64,000 nt of DNA from Paractinoplanes aksuensis (GCF_024137025.1 NZ_JAMYJR010000019.1:1-64000); one strand, 5' to 3'. Numbered from the stretch's first letter, positions 40,070 to 48,757 are shown. A program made the numbers and translations. Notes: generated by a model not told the origin, from the letters alone.

Positions 40070-40843
40070 GGCCGGAAGCCCGAGTGACTGCCGGGCCAGC
40101 AGCGTGGCCCCCGCGATGGCGGCCGGCATCAGCAGGATCGCGCCGAGCGGGATCAGGAAACAGCAGAAGACGGCCACGCCGAAACCGAGGGCCATCGGCC
40201 GGTTCGTGGACAGCACCGCCCGGCGCTGCCGCAGCCGCTGTCCGCGCCGCTGGAACGGCACACCCGTGAGCTCGACGGCCAGCAGCCACCCACCGAGCGC
40301 GCCGCCCAGCACCGGGATGACCGTCTGGCCCACCACCGGCAGGAAGCCGAGCAGGAAGAGCGGCACACCGATCAGGATGGACAGTCCGATCAGCCGCAAC
40401 GAGTCGGCCAGGCTGCGCCGCAACGAGGGCCAGAACCCGACCTCGACCTCGTCCGGCACGCCGCCGAACCTGTCCTCGACCAGCTCGGAGATGCGCTCGT
40501 AGAACGGGTCGCCGATGAGCAGGGTGACCGCGGTGAAGGTCAGGATGCCGAGCAGCACCGACAGGCCGAGCAGACCCAGCCCCGCGAACACCCGGGCCAC
40601 GTCACGGACCCACTCGGCCCAGTCGTCGGCGAACCAGGTCACCGTACGGGAAAGCTCGGGCAGATAGTCGATCAGGAAGAACAGGGCGGTGCCGTAGAGC
40701 AGACCCGCGATCACGGCGGGGATCAGCCCGAGCCCGAGCAGCTTGGGGCTGCGCAGCACGATGCCCAGCCCACGGCCGAGCAGCCCGGCGCCGAGAAAGA
40801 ACTGCTTGACGACACCCAACGGCCGACCGGCCTCAGCATTCAC
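40034..40843 (-). CDS. EI24-domain (CysZ-like) membrane protein
   Basis: This 269-residue protein has about five hydrophobic segments and a conserved central stretch (LIGDPFYERISELVEDRFGG, about 109-128) that resembles the EI24/CysZ family. In enterobacteria CysZ is a sulfate channel; the substrate of the actinobacterial proteins is not established. It converges on and overlaps the LacI gene. No sulfur genes are adjacent. Confidence 0.85.
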   Translation of the reverse strand: MNAEAGRPLGVVKQFFLGAGLLGRGLGIVLRSPKLLGLGLIPAVIAGLLYGTALFFLIDYLPELSRTVTWFADDWAEWVRDVARVFAGLGLLGLSVLLGILTFTAVTLLIGDPFYERISELVEDRFGGVPDEVEVGFWPSLRRSLADSLRLIGLSILIGVPLFLLGFLPVVGQTVIPVLGGALGGWLLAVELTGVPFQRRGQRLRQRRAVLSTNRPMALGFGVAVFCCFLIPLGAILLMPAAIAGATLLARQSLGLPASGGLADHQLRR

Positions 40844-40873
40844 GCCCAGCAGCGTAGAGCAAGGCTGCGGCCG

Positions 40874-41338
40874 TCAGGGGAACAGCGTGGGCAGCTCGGT
40901 GCTGCTGGGGGCCGAGGACGGTGGCTCGGCGTCGGGCGGGGTGCTCGCCTCCGACGGGTCGGTCGGGGTGGGGACGGGCGGCTCGTCCAGGGGCGGGAGC
41001 GGGGGCTCCGACACTCCGGACGGCACTACGACCGGCGGCGGTGTGGGGGACGGCGACGTGCTGATGACCACTGGGGACGTGGTGGGGACGAATGGCTGGG
41101 GGACCGCCGACGCGGGGAGCGTCGACGGCTTGGGACGGTAGGGACCGGCCGAGTAGCGCACGGCCACCGGCGTCGTCCGGGCCGTGGTGGGGGCCGCGCC
41201 CAGGACGCTCTCGCCGCCGGGAACTCCCACTGCAGCGGGGAGTTTGACCGGGGCGGCGAGGTTCCAGCCGACCGCGACGGCGACCGGCAGCCCGAAAGCT
41301 ACGAGTCCGACAAAGACTGATTTAGGGGATAGCCGCAC
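40874..41338 (-). CDS. secreted or membrane-anchored Pro-rich protein
   Basis: This 154-residue protein (GTG start) has an N-terminal hydrophobic segment (about 8-28, FVGLVAFGLPVAVAVGW) and then a Pro/Ser/Thr-rich, low-complexity region to the end. No conserved domain is visible. It is probably an exported or anchored wall-spanning protein. Composition-driven, so it could be a fast-evolving species-specific gene. Confidence 0.65.
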   Translation of the reverse strand: MRLSPKSVFVGLVAFGLPVAVAVGWNLAAPVKLPAAVGVPGGESVLGAAPTTARTTPVAVRYSAGPYRPKPSTLPASAVPQPFVPTTSPVVISTSPSPTPPPVVVPSGVSEPPLPPLDEPPVPTPTDPSEASTPPDAEPPSSAPSSTELPTLFP

Positions 41339-41404
41339 GTTCTAGACAACGTGCCGAGAGCCGAAAAAGGTTACGGCCCAACCGGCAGAACAGGCTTGAT
41401 CAAT

Positions 41405-41422
41405 GCCGGTACCGGCCGGTAC
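41405..41422 (+). promoter_or_regulatory. 8-bp direct repeat upstream of the PKD-domain gene
   Basis: GCCGGTAC occurs twice (41405-41412, 41415-41422) with a 10-bp period. It lies 54-71 bp before the start of the following gene, in the promoter region. It may be an activator or repressor site. Confidence 0.4.
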
Positions 41423-41475
41423 TGTCCGCTGGCTCCCCTCTGTCGGGACGGGGGGTTCACACCAACGGGGGACAG

Positions 41476-42519
41476 ATGAAACTCGTTTACCGTCGTGGCC
41501 TACCGGCCCTGTGCGGCGCTGTGCTAGCGGCCGGCGTGATCGGCGTCGGCACCCCGGCGCTCGCCGCCGGTGAGCCGCCCACGGGCACCTTCACTCTCAA
41601 CACGGCCTCGCTGTGGTCGGGCCAGCAGGTGACGCTCACCCAGGACGCCCTGGCCGACGACGACACGACCGACCTCGCCACGATCACCCGGGCCATCACC
41701 TGGGGCGACGGCACCTCCACGGCCGCGGCCGCCGGCGAGACCTCGTGGACACACACCTACGCCGGCGCCGGCACCTTCAAGGTGGCCGTCGAATTGAAGG
41801 ACGACACGGTCAGCGGCCCGGGCACCATCGCCGCGCCGAATGTCACGGTCACCACCGCCCCCGGCACCCTGGGCTGGCAGAAGAGCACTGTCTACACCGC
41901 CAGCGACGGCGTCGGCGGCACCTACCTGACCGAGGCCGTGTTCACGCCGAAGGGCCTTCCGCTCACCGCCGACGAGGCCTGGACGACCTGGGGCGACGGC
42001 GAGTTCAGCCTGCTCAAGCAGGACGCGACCGAGACCACGGTGCCGCACTACTTCGATGAAGGCGACTACAGCCCGCAGGTGCAGCTGTCGAACAAGTTCG
42101 GCAAGGCCACCCCGCGCACCGCTTCCAGGCTGAACGTCGACGTCGACGACACCGCGCCGACGAGCGGCTTCACCTTCCCGGCCAACGCCGGCAAGGGCAG
42201 CTCGTGGAAGGCGTTCAAGGGCACCGGCCGCGACAGCCAGTCCGGGGCCGACATCGTCGAGGTGATCGCCTTCAAGTGGAAGGGCGAGACGGTCTACTAC
42301 TACAACTTCGAGACGAAGAAGTGGGTCAAGGTCACCGACCCGACGGCCTACCTTCCGGACGGCGCGATCGCCCTCTCGCCGGTGACCGCCGCGGGCACCT
42401 GGTCGGTGCCGGCCTCCGGGATCACCAAGGGGTACCACCTCGAGGTGGACTACTGGGTCTACGACAAGGTCGGCAATGTCAGCGCCGACAAGTACGCCAC
42501 GGCGTTCATCAGTAGCTGA
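41476..42519 (+). CDS. secreted PKD-domain protein
   Basis: This 347-residue protein has an N-terminal signal peptide (about 1-31, ending TPALAAG). An Ig-like PKD-type domain follows, with the WGDGTSTAAAAGETSWTHTY pattern near residues 76-95 and a second, more diverged WGDG copy near 174. The C-terminal part (about 225-345) is beta-rich with Tyr/Lys and no known catalytic motif. It is probably a wall or surface adhesion-type protein. A hairpin terminator follows. Confidence 0.8.
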   Translation: MKLVYRRGLPALCGAVLAAGVIGVGTPALAAGEPPTGTFTLNTASLWSGQQVTLTQDALADDDTTDLATITRAITWGDGTSTAAAAGETSWTHTYAGAGTFKVAVELKDDTVSGPGTIAAPNVTVTTAPGTLGWQKSTVYTASDGVGGTYLTEAVFTPKGLPLTADEAWTTWGDGEFSLLKQDATETTVPHYFDEGDYSPQVQLSNKFGKATPRTASRLNVDVDDTAPTSGFTFPANAGKGSSWKAFKGTGRDSQSGADIVEVIAFKWKGETVYYYNFETKKWVKVTDPTAYLPDGAIALSPVTAAGTWSVPASGITKGYHLEVDYWVYDKVGNVSADKYATAFISS

Positions 42520-42537
42520 TCGATCAGCACAGCCGAG

Positions 42538-42573
42538 CTGAGGGCTCGTCCGGGCAACCGGGCGGGCCCTCAG
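42538..42573. terminator. bidirectional terminator hairpin
   Basis: A 16-bp GC-rich stem (42538-42553 with 42558-42573, two G-U pairs) with a GCAA loop ends two convergent genes. It overlaps the last codon of the alpha/beta hydrolase. There is no strong T-run. Confidence 0.75.
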
Positions 42574-43346
42574 TCGTTCAGAAAGCTCGAGATCCGCTCG
42601 CGCAGCTCGCGCCGGTTGTTCCACAGCACGGCCGGGTGGTCGTAGACGTGCAGCTCGGCCGCGGGCAGCAGGGACGCCAGCCGCTCGGCCCAGGCCACCG
42701 GGTGCACCTCGTCGCCGATGCAGCCCAGCACCAGCGCCCGGCCGCGGAACGCGCGCAGCGTCGACTCGTCGGCCACCGCGGGCTCGTGCCACAGTGTGGT
42801 CAGCTCGGGGGCCAGGCCGTCGCGTTGCAGCTGCTCGACCCGCTGCCGCAGGAAGCCCCAGCCGGTCGCCGTGTTGCGCACGGAGGGCGGCAGGTCCGAC
42901 TCGACGGCGGCGGCGATCGAGGCCGCCTCGCCCGACTCGACCGCGGCCAGCAACCGTTCGAGCCGGGCCTCGGCCGCGGCGGGCCGGTGACCGTCGAGCG
43001 GCGCCGGCAGATAGAAGACCACCCGCTCGAACCGGTCGGGCGTGTCGCTGAGCAGCCGGCCGAGCGCGCCGGCGCCCAGGCTGACCCCGAGGGCCCGGGT
43101 CGCGCCGGTCTGGTCGGCGACGCCACGCAGGTCGGCGGCCAGGTCGCCGAAGCTCCAGGGGCCGGGCGGGGCGTCGGAGCGGCCGTGCCCGCGGAAGTGG
43201 AAGAAGACCCTGCGCCCGACGACCGCACTGGCCAGCGGGCGGGTGCCGGCGATGTCACCGGCCAGCCCGTGGGCGAAGACGGTGACGGGGTCACCGACCC
43301 CAGTGATCAACCCCTCCAGGCGTACGCCGGAAGGGGTCGACAGCAT
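42570..43346 (-). CDS. alpha/beta hydrolase
   Basis: From the ATG at 43346 the product has 258 residues. The fold is the alpha/beta hydrolase type, with the oxyanion motif VFAHGLAGD (about 23-31), RGHGRSD and the nucleophile Ser in GVSLGAGALG (about 91-100). A C-terminal GDEVHP segment holds a probable Asp. The catalytic His is not clear from the sequence alone. The substrate is unknown. Confidence 0.85.
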   Translation of the reverse strand: MLSTPSGVRLEGLITGVGDPVTVFAHGLAGDIAGTRPLASAVVGRRVFFHFRGHGRSDAPPGPWSFGDLAADLRGVADQTGATRALGVSLGAGALGRLLSDTPDRFERVVFYLPAPLDGHRPAAAEARLERLLAAVESGEAASIAAAVESDLPPSVRNTATGWGFLRQRVEQLQRDGLAPELTTLWHEPAVADESTLRAFRGRALVLGCIGDEVHPVAWAERLASLLPAAELHVYDHPAVLWNNRRELRERISSFLND

Positions 43347-43453
43347 TTCGGTCGGTGGCTCGGGCAGGGTCGGCCGGCCCGAGCGCGGCCCGGTCGGTTC
43401 ACGGCGATGCAGGCGGGGCCCACCGTCGGGCGGCGGCGGACCGAACCGCCGCC

Positions 43454-43768
43454 TCACCAGAAGCCTTTGCCGTCCGACAGATCCTTCAGACCCGGGCGTA
43501 CGTCGAGCAGGTAGATCAGCGCCGCGGCGATGCCGATCAGGCTGAAGATGCCGACCGCGCTGCTGACCAGAAGCGTGAGCACGATGCAGATCGCGAGGAT
43601 CGCCGCCCACGCACCCTTGGGGAGGGTGCCGATGGCCTGGAAGCCGTCGCCCCGCTGAGTCAGGCAGTGGATCAGGGCGACCGCCTGGACGACCAGCGAG
43701 AAGATGAGAATGAGCAGGTTTATGTAGCCGACGGCGATGTCGTAGAAGATCGGCGCGGAAGAGGCCAT
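43454..43768 (-). CDS. DUF2516 family membrane protein
   Basis: From the ATG at 43768 the protein has 104 residues and two to three hydrophobic segments (about 8-28, 46-62 and 65-85). The pattern around HCLTQRGDGFQAIGTLPKGA (about 30-49) is that of actinobacterial DUF2516. The adjacent hbhA-like and XRE genes form the same group as in Mycobacterium. Function unknown. Confidence 0.85.
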   Translation of the reverse strand: MASSAPIFYDIAVGYINLLILIFSLVVQAVALIHCLTQRGDGFQAIGTLPKGAWAAILAICIVLTLLVSSAVGIFSLIGIAAALIYLLDVRPGLKDLSDGKGFW

Positions 43769-43833
43769 GACGGAAAGTCTATGCCGCGGGGCCCAGCGCA
43801 CGCCGGGCCCCGCTGATCATGTTTATCGCGTCG

Positions 43834-44292
43834 TCACTTCGAGGCGGCGCGCTTGCGCGGCTTCGGGGTGGCGGCGGGCTTGGCCGGGGTGGCCTCGGCG
43901 GCCTCGATGGCGGCCGGCTCCTCGGTCGTCTCGATGTCGGCGTTGACGACCTCGGCCGCCTCGACGACGCCGGTGCCGACCACGCGCTCGCCGCGGGCGA
44001 CGAGGGCGGTGTAAGCGGCGACCGCGCGGTCCTGCGCGATCTGGGCGAACGAGGTGGCGACGCTGGCCGCGTTGCCCCGCAGCGCGACGAAGTCGGTGGT
44101 GGAGGCCTTGTCGCGCAGCTCGGCGGCCTTGGTGCCGGCCTGCTCGTTGTAGTCACGCAGCGAGGCCGACGCGCGCTCGCTGAGCTCGGTGAGCACGGCG
44201 GGCAGCTTGCGCAGCTGCTCGACGGCGATGTCACCGGCACCGGCGGCGGCGTAGAGCGGGGCGGGGAAACGGGTCTTGGTCTGCTCGGTCAT
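43834..44292 (-). CDS. HbhA-like Lys/Ala-rich protein
   Basis: The 152-residue product resembles mycobacterial heparin-binding haemagglutinin HbhA: a long coiled-coil-type helix (about 15-110) followed by a Pro/Ala/Lys-rich tail (ATPKPRKRAASK at the end). In mycobacteria HbhA binds heparan sulfate and is also linked to lipid bodies. Here a host-adhesion role is not expected, and a structural or lipid-associated role is more likely. It overlaps the XRE gene by 4 bp. Confidence 0.82.
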   Translation of the reverse strand: MTEQTKTRFPAPLYAAAGAGDIAVEQLRKLPAVLTELSERASASLRDYNEQAGTKAAELRDKASTTDFVALRGNAASVATSFAQIAQDRAVAAYTALVARGERVVGTGVVEAAEVVNADIETTEEPAAIEAAEATPAKPAATPKPRKRAASK

Positions 44293-44675
44293 TTCTGCTC
44301 CTCATCAACGGGAGTGGTCTCGGATTTGCTGCGCGCGTTCTCGTTGCGGAACGTCTCGTAGATCTGCGACAGCGACTGTTTCTGAGCGATCGTCAGCTCG
44401 GGATCGGCCGCGATCGCGGCCAGCACACCCTGCTGACCCTCGCTGTCGAGCAGACCCGCACGCAGGTACATCGCGGGCGTCGACACCCGCAGCGCGCTGG
44501 CGATCTGCTGGAGCACCTCGGCGCTGGGCTTGCGCAGGCCGCGCTCGATCTGGCTGAGGTACGGGTTGCTCACGCCCGCCTTGTCGGCGAGCTGGCGCAG
44601 CGAGATCTTGGCGGTCTGCCGCAGGTCACGGATGAAACCACCGATGTCCTCGGGCAGATCCTTGGGTGCGGCCAT
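44289..44675 (-). CDS. XRE-type helix-turn-helix regulator
   Basis: From the ATG at 44675 the protein has 128 residues. The helix-turn-helix covers about residues 12-66 (SLRQLADKAGVSNPYLSQIE as recognition region), with a C-terminal helical extension. It is probably the regulator of the XRE-hbhA-DUF2516 group and binds the paired 16-bp motifs just upstream. The same gene order (regulator, hbhA, DUF2516) occurs in Mycobacterium tuberculosis. Confidence 0.9.
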   Translation of the reverse strand: MAAPKDLPEDIGGFIRDLRQTAKISLRQLADKAGVSNPYLSQIERGLRKPSAEVLQQIASALRVSTPAMYLRAGLLDSEGQQGVLAAIAADPELTIAQKQSLSQIYETFRNENARSKSETTPVDEEQK

Positions 44676-44697
44676 GCATCCGACCGTAGCTCGGGGT

Positions 44698-44734
44698 GCT
44701 AGCTGTTGCAAGCAAAGCGCTAACTACAGCAAGC
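44698..44734 (-). promoter_or_regulatory. paired 16-bp operator-like motifs upstream of the XRE gene
   Basis: Two copies of GCTA(G/A)CTNNNGCAAGC (44698-44713 and 44719-44734) match at 12 of 16 positions and are 21 bp apart, two helical turns. They lie 23-59 bp upstream of the XRE start. They are likely autoregulatory operators, by position. Confidence 0.55.
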
Positions 44735-44779
44735 GTGAAACGAGTCACGCAGCACATGACTTAAGCCAGCGGACACCCG

Positions 44780-44872
44780 CACTTCGCCCGTCGATGTCGA
44801 GGCGCCGAAAAGTGCTAGGCGCAGCCGAGGCGCTTTTCGGTGCCCTCGACATCGACCTCTCAGGGCGAAGTG
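44780..44872. repeat. long imperfect inverted repeat
   Basis: Two arms pair over 10 + 13 + 8 bp: 44780-44789 with 44863-44872, 44790-44802 with 44844-44856 and 44805-44812 with 44833-44840, interrupted by small bulges. The structure spans about 93 bases and overlaps the asparaginase stop. It may be a terminator, an RNA element or a relic of a small mobile element. No target-site duplication is visible. Confidence 0.7.
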
Positions 44873-45798
44873 CCGCCGAGCGGAGGCGAGGCCATGGACA
44901 CAGCGCGGATCTCTCCCACCGGTTCGCCGCCGCCCAGCACGAGCTCCCCGATCCGGGGCGTGTCGACGCCGAGGCGCTGCAGTTCCTTCAGCAGTACGGG
45001 GGTCCGGGCGCGCATGCCACCGTCGTCGATCTTGATCGTGATCGCCCCGGCGCCGGGCACGGCCACGGCGACCACGCCCTCGGCGCCGCCTTTGGCGAGC
45101 AGGCCCGGAACGGCCGCCATCAGCAGCGTGTCGTCGGCTCCGGTGCCCGCCACCAGCTCGGGGTGGGCGCGCATCTCGTCGGCCACCCGCCGCTCGTGGC
45201 TGCCCGGCTCGGCCGACACCAGCCGCTCGAAGGCGCGGGCGAGCCCGGTCAGCGACAGGGCCAGCACCGGCGCCCCGCAGCCGTCGACCCCGACCGCGGT
45301 GATGCGCTCGCCGGCGAGGTCGGCGACCGCCTCGGTGATCGCCTTCTGCAGCGGGTGGGCGGGGTCGCGGTACGTCTCGAGCGGCCAGTCGTTGGCCACG
45401 CAGGTCGCGAGCATGCCGGCGTGCTTGCCCGAGCAGTTCATGAGCACCCGCTCGGGGCCGCCGCCGGTGCGCACCCAGGCATCGCGGGCGTCCTCGGCCA
45501 GCGGCAGCGAGGTGGGACAACGCAGGGCGTCGTCGGTGAGGCCGGCCGCGTCGAGGATCTCGCGGACCCGGCGTACGTGGAAAGCTTCTCCGAAGTGGCT
45601 GCCGCTGATCAGGGCCAGGTCGGCGTCGTCGCGCGGCACCAGGCCGGCCCGCAGCAGGCCCACCGTCTGCAGCGGCTTGTTCGACGACCGCGGAAAGATC
45701 GGCGTGGTCACGTCGCCGCGGCTGCCGGCGCTCGAGAAGACGGAACCGTGGTGGACGCTCTCGACAAAACCGGAGCGCACTACTTCAGCGATAATCAT
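44860..45798 (-). CDS. asparaginase II-family protein
   Basis: The 312-residue protein belongs to the family of the Rhizobium-type asparaginase (PF06089). Signs are GDVTTPIFPRSSNKPLQTVG near residues 28-47, VLMNCSGKHAGMLATC (about 117-132) and GVDGCGAPVLALSL (about 166-179), with the reactive Ser, Lys and Cys residues of that family. It would hydrolyse asparagine or a similar amide in the cytoplasm. The downstream end merges into a long inverted repeat. Confidence 0.88.
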   Translation of the reverse strand: MIIAEVVRSGFVESVHHGSVFSSAGSRGDVTTPIFPRSSNKPLQTVGLLRAGLVPRDDADLALISGSHFGEAFHVRRVREILDAAGLTDDALRCPTSLPLAEDARDAWVRTGGGPERVLMNCSGKHAGMLATCVANDWPLETYRDPAHPLQKAITEAVADLAGERITAVGVDGCGAPVLALSLTGLARAFERLVSAEPGSHERRVADEMRAHPELVAGTGADDTLLMAAVPGLLAKGGAEGVVAVAVPGAGAITIKIDDGGMRARTPVLLKELQRLGVDTPRIGELVLGGGEPVGEIRAVSMASPPLGGTSP

Positions 45799-45804
45799 GC
45801 GCCT

Positions 45805-46662
45805 TCAGTCCGATTCCGGGGTGGTTGGATGGGGGGCGGGGATCCCCAGCAGCTCGCGGGTCTCGCGGGCGGTCAGCGGCGGGCGCTGGGCCAGCTGGGC
45901 GAAGCCGACGGCCCGGGCCACGAGCTGCATGTTCGACTCGACCGGGCGGCCCTTGGCGTACGTGATGGTGTCTTCCATGCCCACGCGCAGGTGCCCGCCC
46001 GCGCTCAGCGAGGCCAGCATGACCGGGATGGTCGAGCGCCCGATGCCGGTGGCCGAGAACGTCGTGCCCTCGGGCAGGTCGCGGATCGCCTGCTCACACG
46101 CGACCAGCGCGGCCGCGGTACCCGGCATCCCGCCCGGCACGCCCATCACCAGGTCGACGTGCACGTGACCGCCGGACGGCAGGCCGTGCTTCCCCAGCAG
46201 CCGCTGCAGCGTCGTGAGCTGACCGAGGTCGAAGATCTCGTACTCGGGCACGATGCCCCGCTCCTGCATGCGGGTGTGCAGGTCGACGATGAACTCCCAC
46301 CGGTTCAGGAACACGCCGTCGCCGAAGTTGACGGTGCCCATCGTGCACGAGGCCATCTCGGGCCCGGCGTCGAGCACGGCCAGCCGGTCGCCCTCGGGGT
46401 CGGTGACGGCGCCGCCCGACGAGAGCTGCACGATCAGGCCGGTCGACTCGCGCAGCGCCCGCACGGTGTCACGCAGCCGCCCCTGGTCGAGGGTCGGCTC
46501 GGCCTCGGCGTCCCGGATGTGGACGTGGATGATGGCAGCGCCCAGCGCTTCGCACTCCTTGGCGGTGGCCACGAGTTCGTCGAGCGTGACGGGCAGCGCG
46601 GGCACGTCGGCCTTGCTGCTTTCGGCGCCGGTCGGAGCAACGGTGATCACGGTCCCGGTCAT
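45805..46662 (-). CDS. BKACE (DUF849) family beta-keto acid cleavage enzyme
   Basis: BKACE enzymes are Zn-dependent and condense a beta-keto acid with acetyl-CoA. The 285-residue protein has the metal-binding HVHIRD (about 46-51), EYEIFDLGQL (about 140-149) and HVHVDLVMGVPGG (about 166-178), close to the family layout. The particular substrate cannot be predicted. It lies 6 bp upstream of the asparaginase gene. Confidence 0.87.
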   Translation of the reverse strand: MTGTVITVAPTGAESSKADVPALPVTLDELVATAKECEALGAAIIHVHIRDAEAEPTLDQGRLRDTVRALRESTGLIVQLSSGGAVTDPEGDRLAVLDAGPEMASCTMGTVNFGDGVFLNRWEFIVDLHTRMQERGIVPEYEIFDLGQLTTLQRLLGKHGLPSGGHVHVDLVMGVPGGMPGTAAALVACEQAIRDLPEGTTFSATGIGRSTIPVMLASLSAGGHLRVGMEDTITYAKGRPVESNMQLVARAVGFAQLAQRPPLTARETRELLGIPAPHPTTPESD

Positions 46663-46672
46663 GGATGTGACC

Positions 46673-47707
46673 TTAGTGTTCGTCCACCGCCACGGCGGAC
46701 TCGCCCACCGTCAGGTTGTCGGTCGCGTTGCGCTTGAGCACGGCCAGGGCGACCAGGCCCAGCTCGTGGTGGCGCACGGCGGTGCCGACGAAGCCGACCT
46801 CGCGCCCCTCGCGAACCACCGGGGTGCCCTTGGCCGGCGGCTGATCGGTGGCGATGCCGTCGAAGTGCAGCAGGGCCAGGCGGCGCGGCGGGCGGCCGAG
46901 GTGATGGACCCGGGCCACAGTCTCTTGCCCGCGGTAGCAGCCCTTGTCGAGGTGGACCGCGGCGGCGATGAACTCGGCCTCGGCCGGGATCGTGCGGTGG
47001 TCGGTCTCCCAGCCCAGCCGCGGGGTGTGGTGTTCGACGCGGATCGCCTCGTACGCCCACAGACCGGCCTTGGGCAGCCCCAGCTTCTCGATCACCGCGG
47101 TCTTTTCGGTACGCGGGACGAGCAGGTCGATGCCCAGGGGCACCCGGCGGGCCAGGCCGAATTCGGTTTCCCGTACGTCGTAGAGGCTGGTCGCCTCGGG
47201 CCGGACATCGCCGGCCGCGAACTTGGCGCCCGGCACCGGCTGCACGCGCGGCTCGGCCAGACCCGGAATCACGTCGCCCGCACCCGGCCCGACCAGCGAG
47301 AGAACGGCCAGCTCGGAGGTCGCGTCGCGCGGCTCGACCTTGGTGAAGAACCGCATCATCTCGAGGTATTTGAGCAGGCCCGCGCCCGCCCCCGGCTCGG
47401 TGTCGAGCCAGGTCGTGGTGCCGTCCTCGGTCACCATCGCGTGCTGCTCGACGTGACCGTTCGGAGAGAGGACCAGCAGCTCGGTGCCCTGGTTGGCCGA
47501 CAGCTCCGACAGATGCTGCGTCGTCAGCGTGTGCAGCCAGCTCGCGCGCTCCTCACCGGGCACGGCGATCACGTCGCGGTTCGAGCGGTCGACCAGGCCC
47601 ACGGCGGTGGCCAGGGTGCGTTGCTCACGCATCGGGTCGCCGTAGTGGGCCGGCACACCGGAGTCGGCGGAGGCGGGATCCAGGTCTTCGACCATCACCA
47701 CGGTCAT
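46673..47707 (-). CDS. ygfZ: folate-binding protein YgfZ
   Basis: YgfZ proteins bind tetrahydrofolate and support iron-sulfur cluster assembly and repair. From the ATG at 47707 the protein has 344 residues and the diagnostic motif KGCYRGQE (about 241-248) in a GcvT-like fold, with the N-terminal DRSNRDVIAVPGEE region. The length is normal. It is followed upstream by a Fur-family gene that starts close by. Confidence 0.93.
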   Translation of the reverse strand: MTVVMVEDLDPASADSGVPAHYGDPMREQRTLATAVGLVDRSNRDVIAVPGEERASWLHTLTTQHLSELSANQGTELLVLSPNGHVEQHAMVTEDGTTTWLDTEPGAGAGLLKYLEMMRFFTKVEPRDATSELAVLSLVGPGAGDVIPGLAEPRVQPVPGAKFAAGDVRPEATSLYDVRETEFGLARRVPLGIDLLVPRTEKTAVIEKLGLPKAGLWAYEAIRVEHHTPRLGWETDHRTIPAEAEFIAAAVHLDKGCYRGQETVARVHHLGRPPRRLALLHFDGIATDQPPAKGTPVVREGREVGFVGTAVRHHELGLVALAVLKRNATDNLTVGESAVAVDEH

Positions 47708-47708
47708 G

Positions 47709-48128
47709 TCACAGCTCCTTGCAGTCTCCGCACACCCCGAACAGGGACACATGGCCCACGTCGACGCGGAACGCCCGTTCGTTCAACAACCGGTCGGTCA
47801 CCGGTTGCATCACACTCGGGTCTACCTCACTGATCGACCCACATCCACGGCACACGAGGTGAACGTGCTGATCCTCACCCGCCGCGTGGTAGGTCGGCGA
47901 GCCGTGCGACAGGTGGGTGTGAGTCACCATGCCGAGCTCTTCCAGCAGCTCGAGCGTGCGGTAGACGGTGGTGATGTTGACCCCGGCCGCCCGCTCACGC
48001 ACATGGTTGTGCACCTGCTCGGGCGTGGCATGGCCGAGCTCGTGCACCGCTTCGAGGATGAGCTGACGCTGCGGGGTGAGCCGCAGGCCACGTTCCCGGA
48101 GCATGGCGGCAAGCGAAGTGGCGGACAC
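47709..48128 (-). CDS. Fur-family metalloregulator
   Basis: The 139-residue protein (GTG start) has an N-terminal winged helix (about 10-80) and a C-terminal metal-binding domain with His in EDQHVHLVCRGCG (about 85-97) and two CxxC pairs (CRGC, CGDC) that bind structural zinc. The family includes Fur, Zur, Nur and PerR; which metal it senses is not clear from sequence. It lies 1 bp before ygfZ and may regulate it. Confidence 0.9.
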   Translation of the reverse strand: MSATSLAAMLRERGLRLTPQRQLILEAVHELGHATPEQVHNHVRERAAGVNITTVYRTLELLEELGMVTHTHLSHGSPTYHAAGEDQHVHLVCRGCGSISEVDPSVMQPVTDRLLNERAFRVDVGHVSLFGVCGDCKEL

Positions 48129-48154
48129 GCTACGAGGTTACGCCGTCAGGCTGT

Positions 48155-48757
48155 CTATCCGCCGACCCTGAGCAACCGCGCCGACATGTGGGGCCGCAGT
48201 TCGCTCTTGTCGATCGACACCTCGTGGGCGTACAGCAGGGCGCCCTCGACGATACCGAAGAGCCGCCGCGCGCCGGTCAGATGCTGGCCGGTCGGGGTGT
48301 ACGCCACCGCGTCGGTCTCGATCTCGAGCCGGGTCGTGCCCACGGTGTTGCCGACGTAGATCTCGACGGTGCCCTCGGGGGCGACGATGACCGCCTCCAT
48401 GTCGTCGGTCGCACGGCCCTCGGCGTTGAGCACCGGCCGCCAGAACCCGGACTCGACGATCCACTCACCGGACGGCTTCGACTCGTCGTCGAGCAGCCAC
48501 GAGCGCGACTCGTAGCGCAGGAACGGACGGCCGTCGTGGCTGATCCGAACCTCTTGCCCGAAGTCGTAGTCCTTCTCGGCCGGGAAGCCGCCCTGACCGC
48601 GGCCGCGCCACAGCCCGACGAACGGCAGCAGGCCCAGCAGCGCCGGGTTGAGGTCGGCCCCGGAGCGCAGGTCGTGCGTCTCCTCGTAGGGGTACGCGTC
48701 GACCGGGGGCGCGTTCAACCAGGGCGGTGGGCCCAGCGGATTTTCCTGATCGCTCAC
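48155..48757 (-). CDS. nitrobindin-like heme-binding protein
   Basis: The GTG at 48757 follows GAGGGGG and gives 200 residues. The beta-barrel FABP-like fold is suggested by LLPFVGLWRGRGQGGFP (about 42-58), which resembles the nitrobindin GxWxGxGxGxYP motif. A His in LRPHMSARLL near the C-terminus aligns with the heme-ligand His of mycobacterial nitrobindin. Nitrobindins bind ferric heme and can isomerise peroxynitrite. Its start overlaps a 34-residue gene. Confidence 0.85.
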   Translation of the reverse strand: MSDQENPLGPPPWLNAPPVDAYPYEETHDLRSGADLNPALLGLLPFVGLWRGRGQGGFPAEKDYDFGQEVRISHDGRPFLRYESRSWLLDDESKPSGEWIVESGFWRPVLNAEGRATDDMEAVIVAPEGTVEIYVGNTVGTTRLEIETDAVAYTPTGQHLTGARRLFGIVEGALLYAHEVSIDKSELRPHMSARLLRVGG

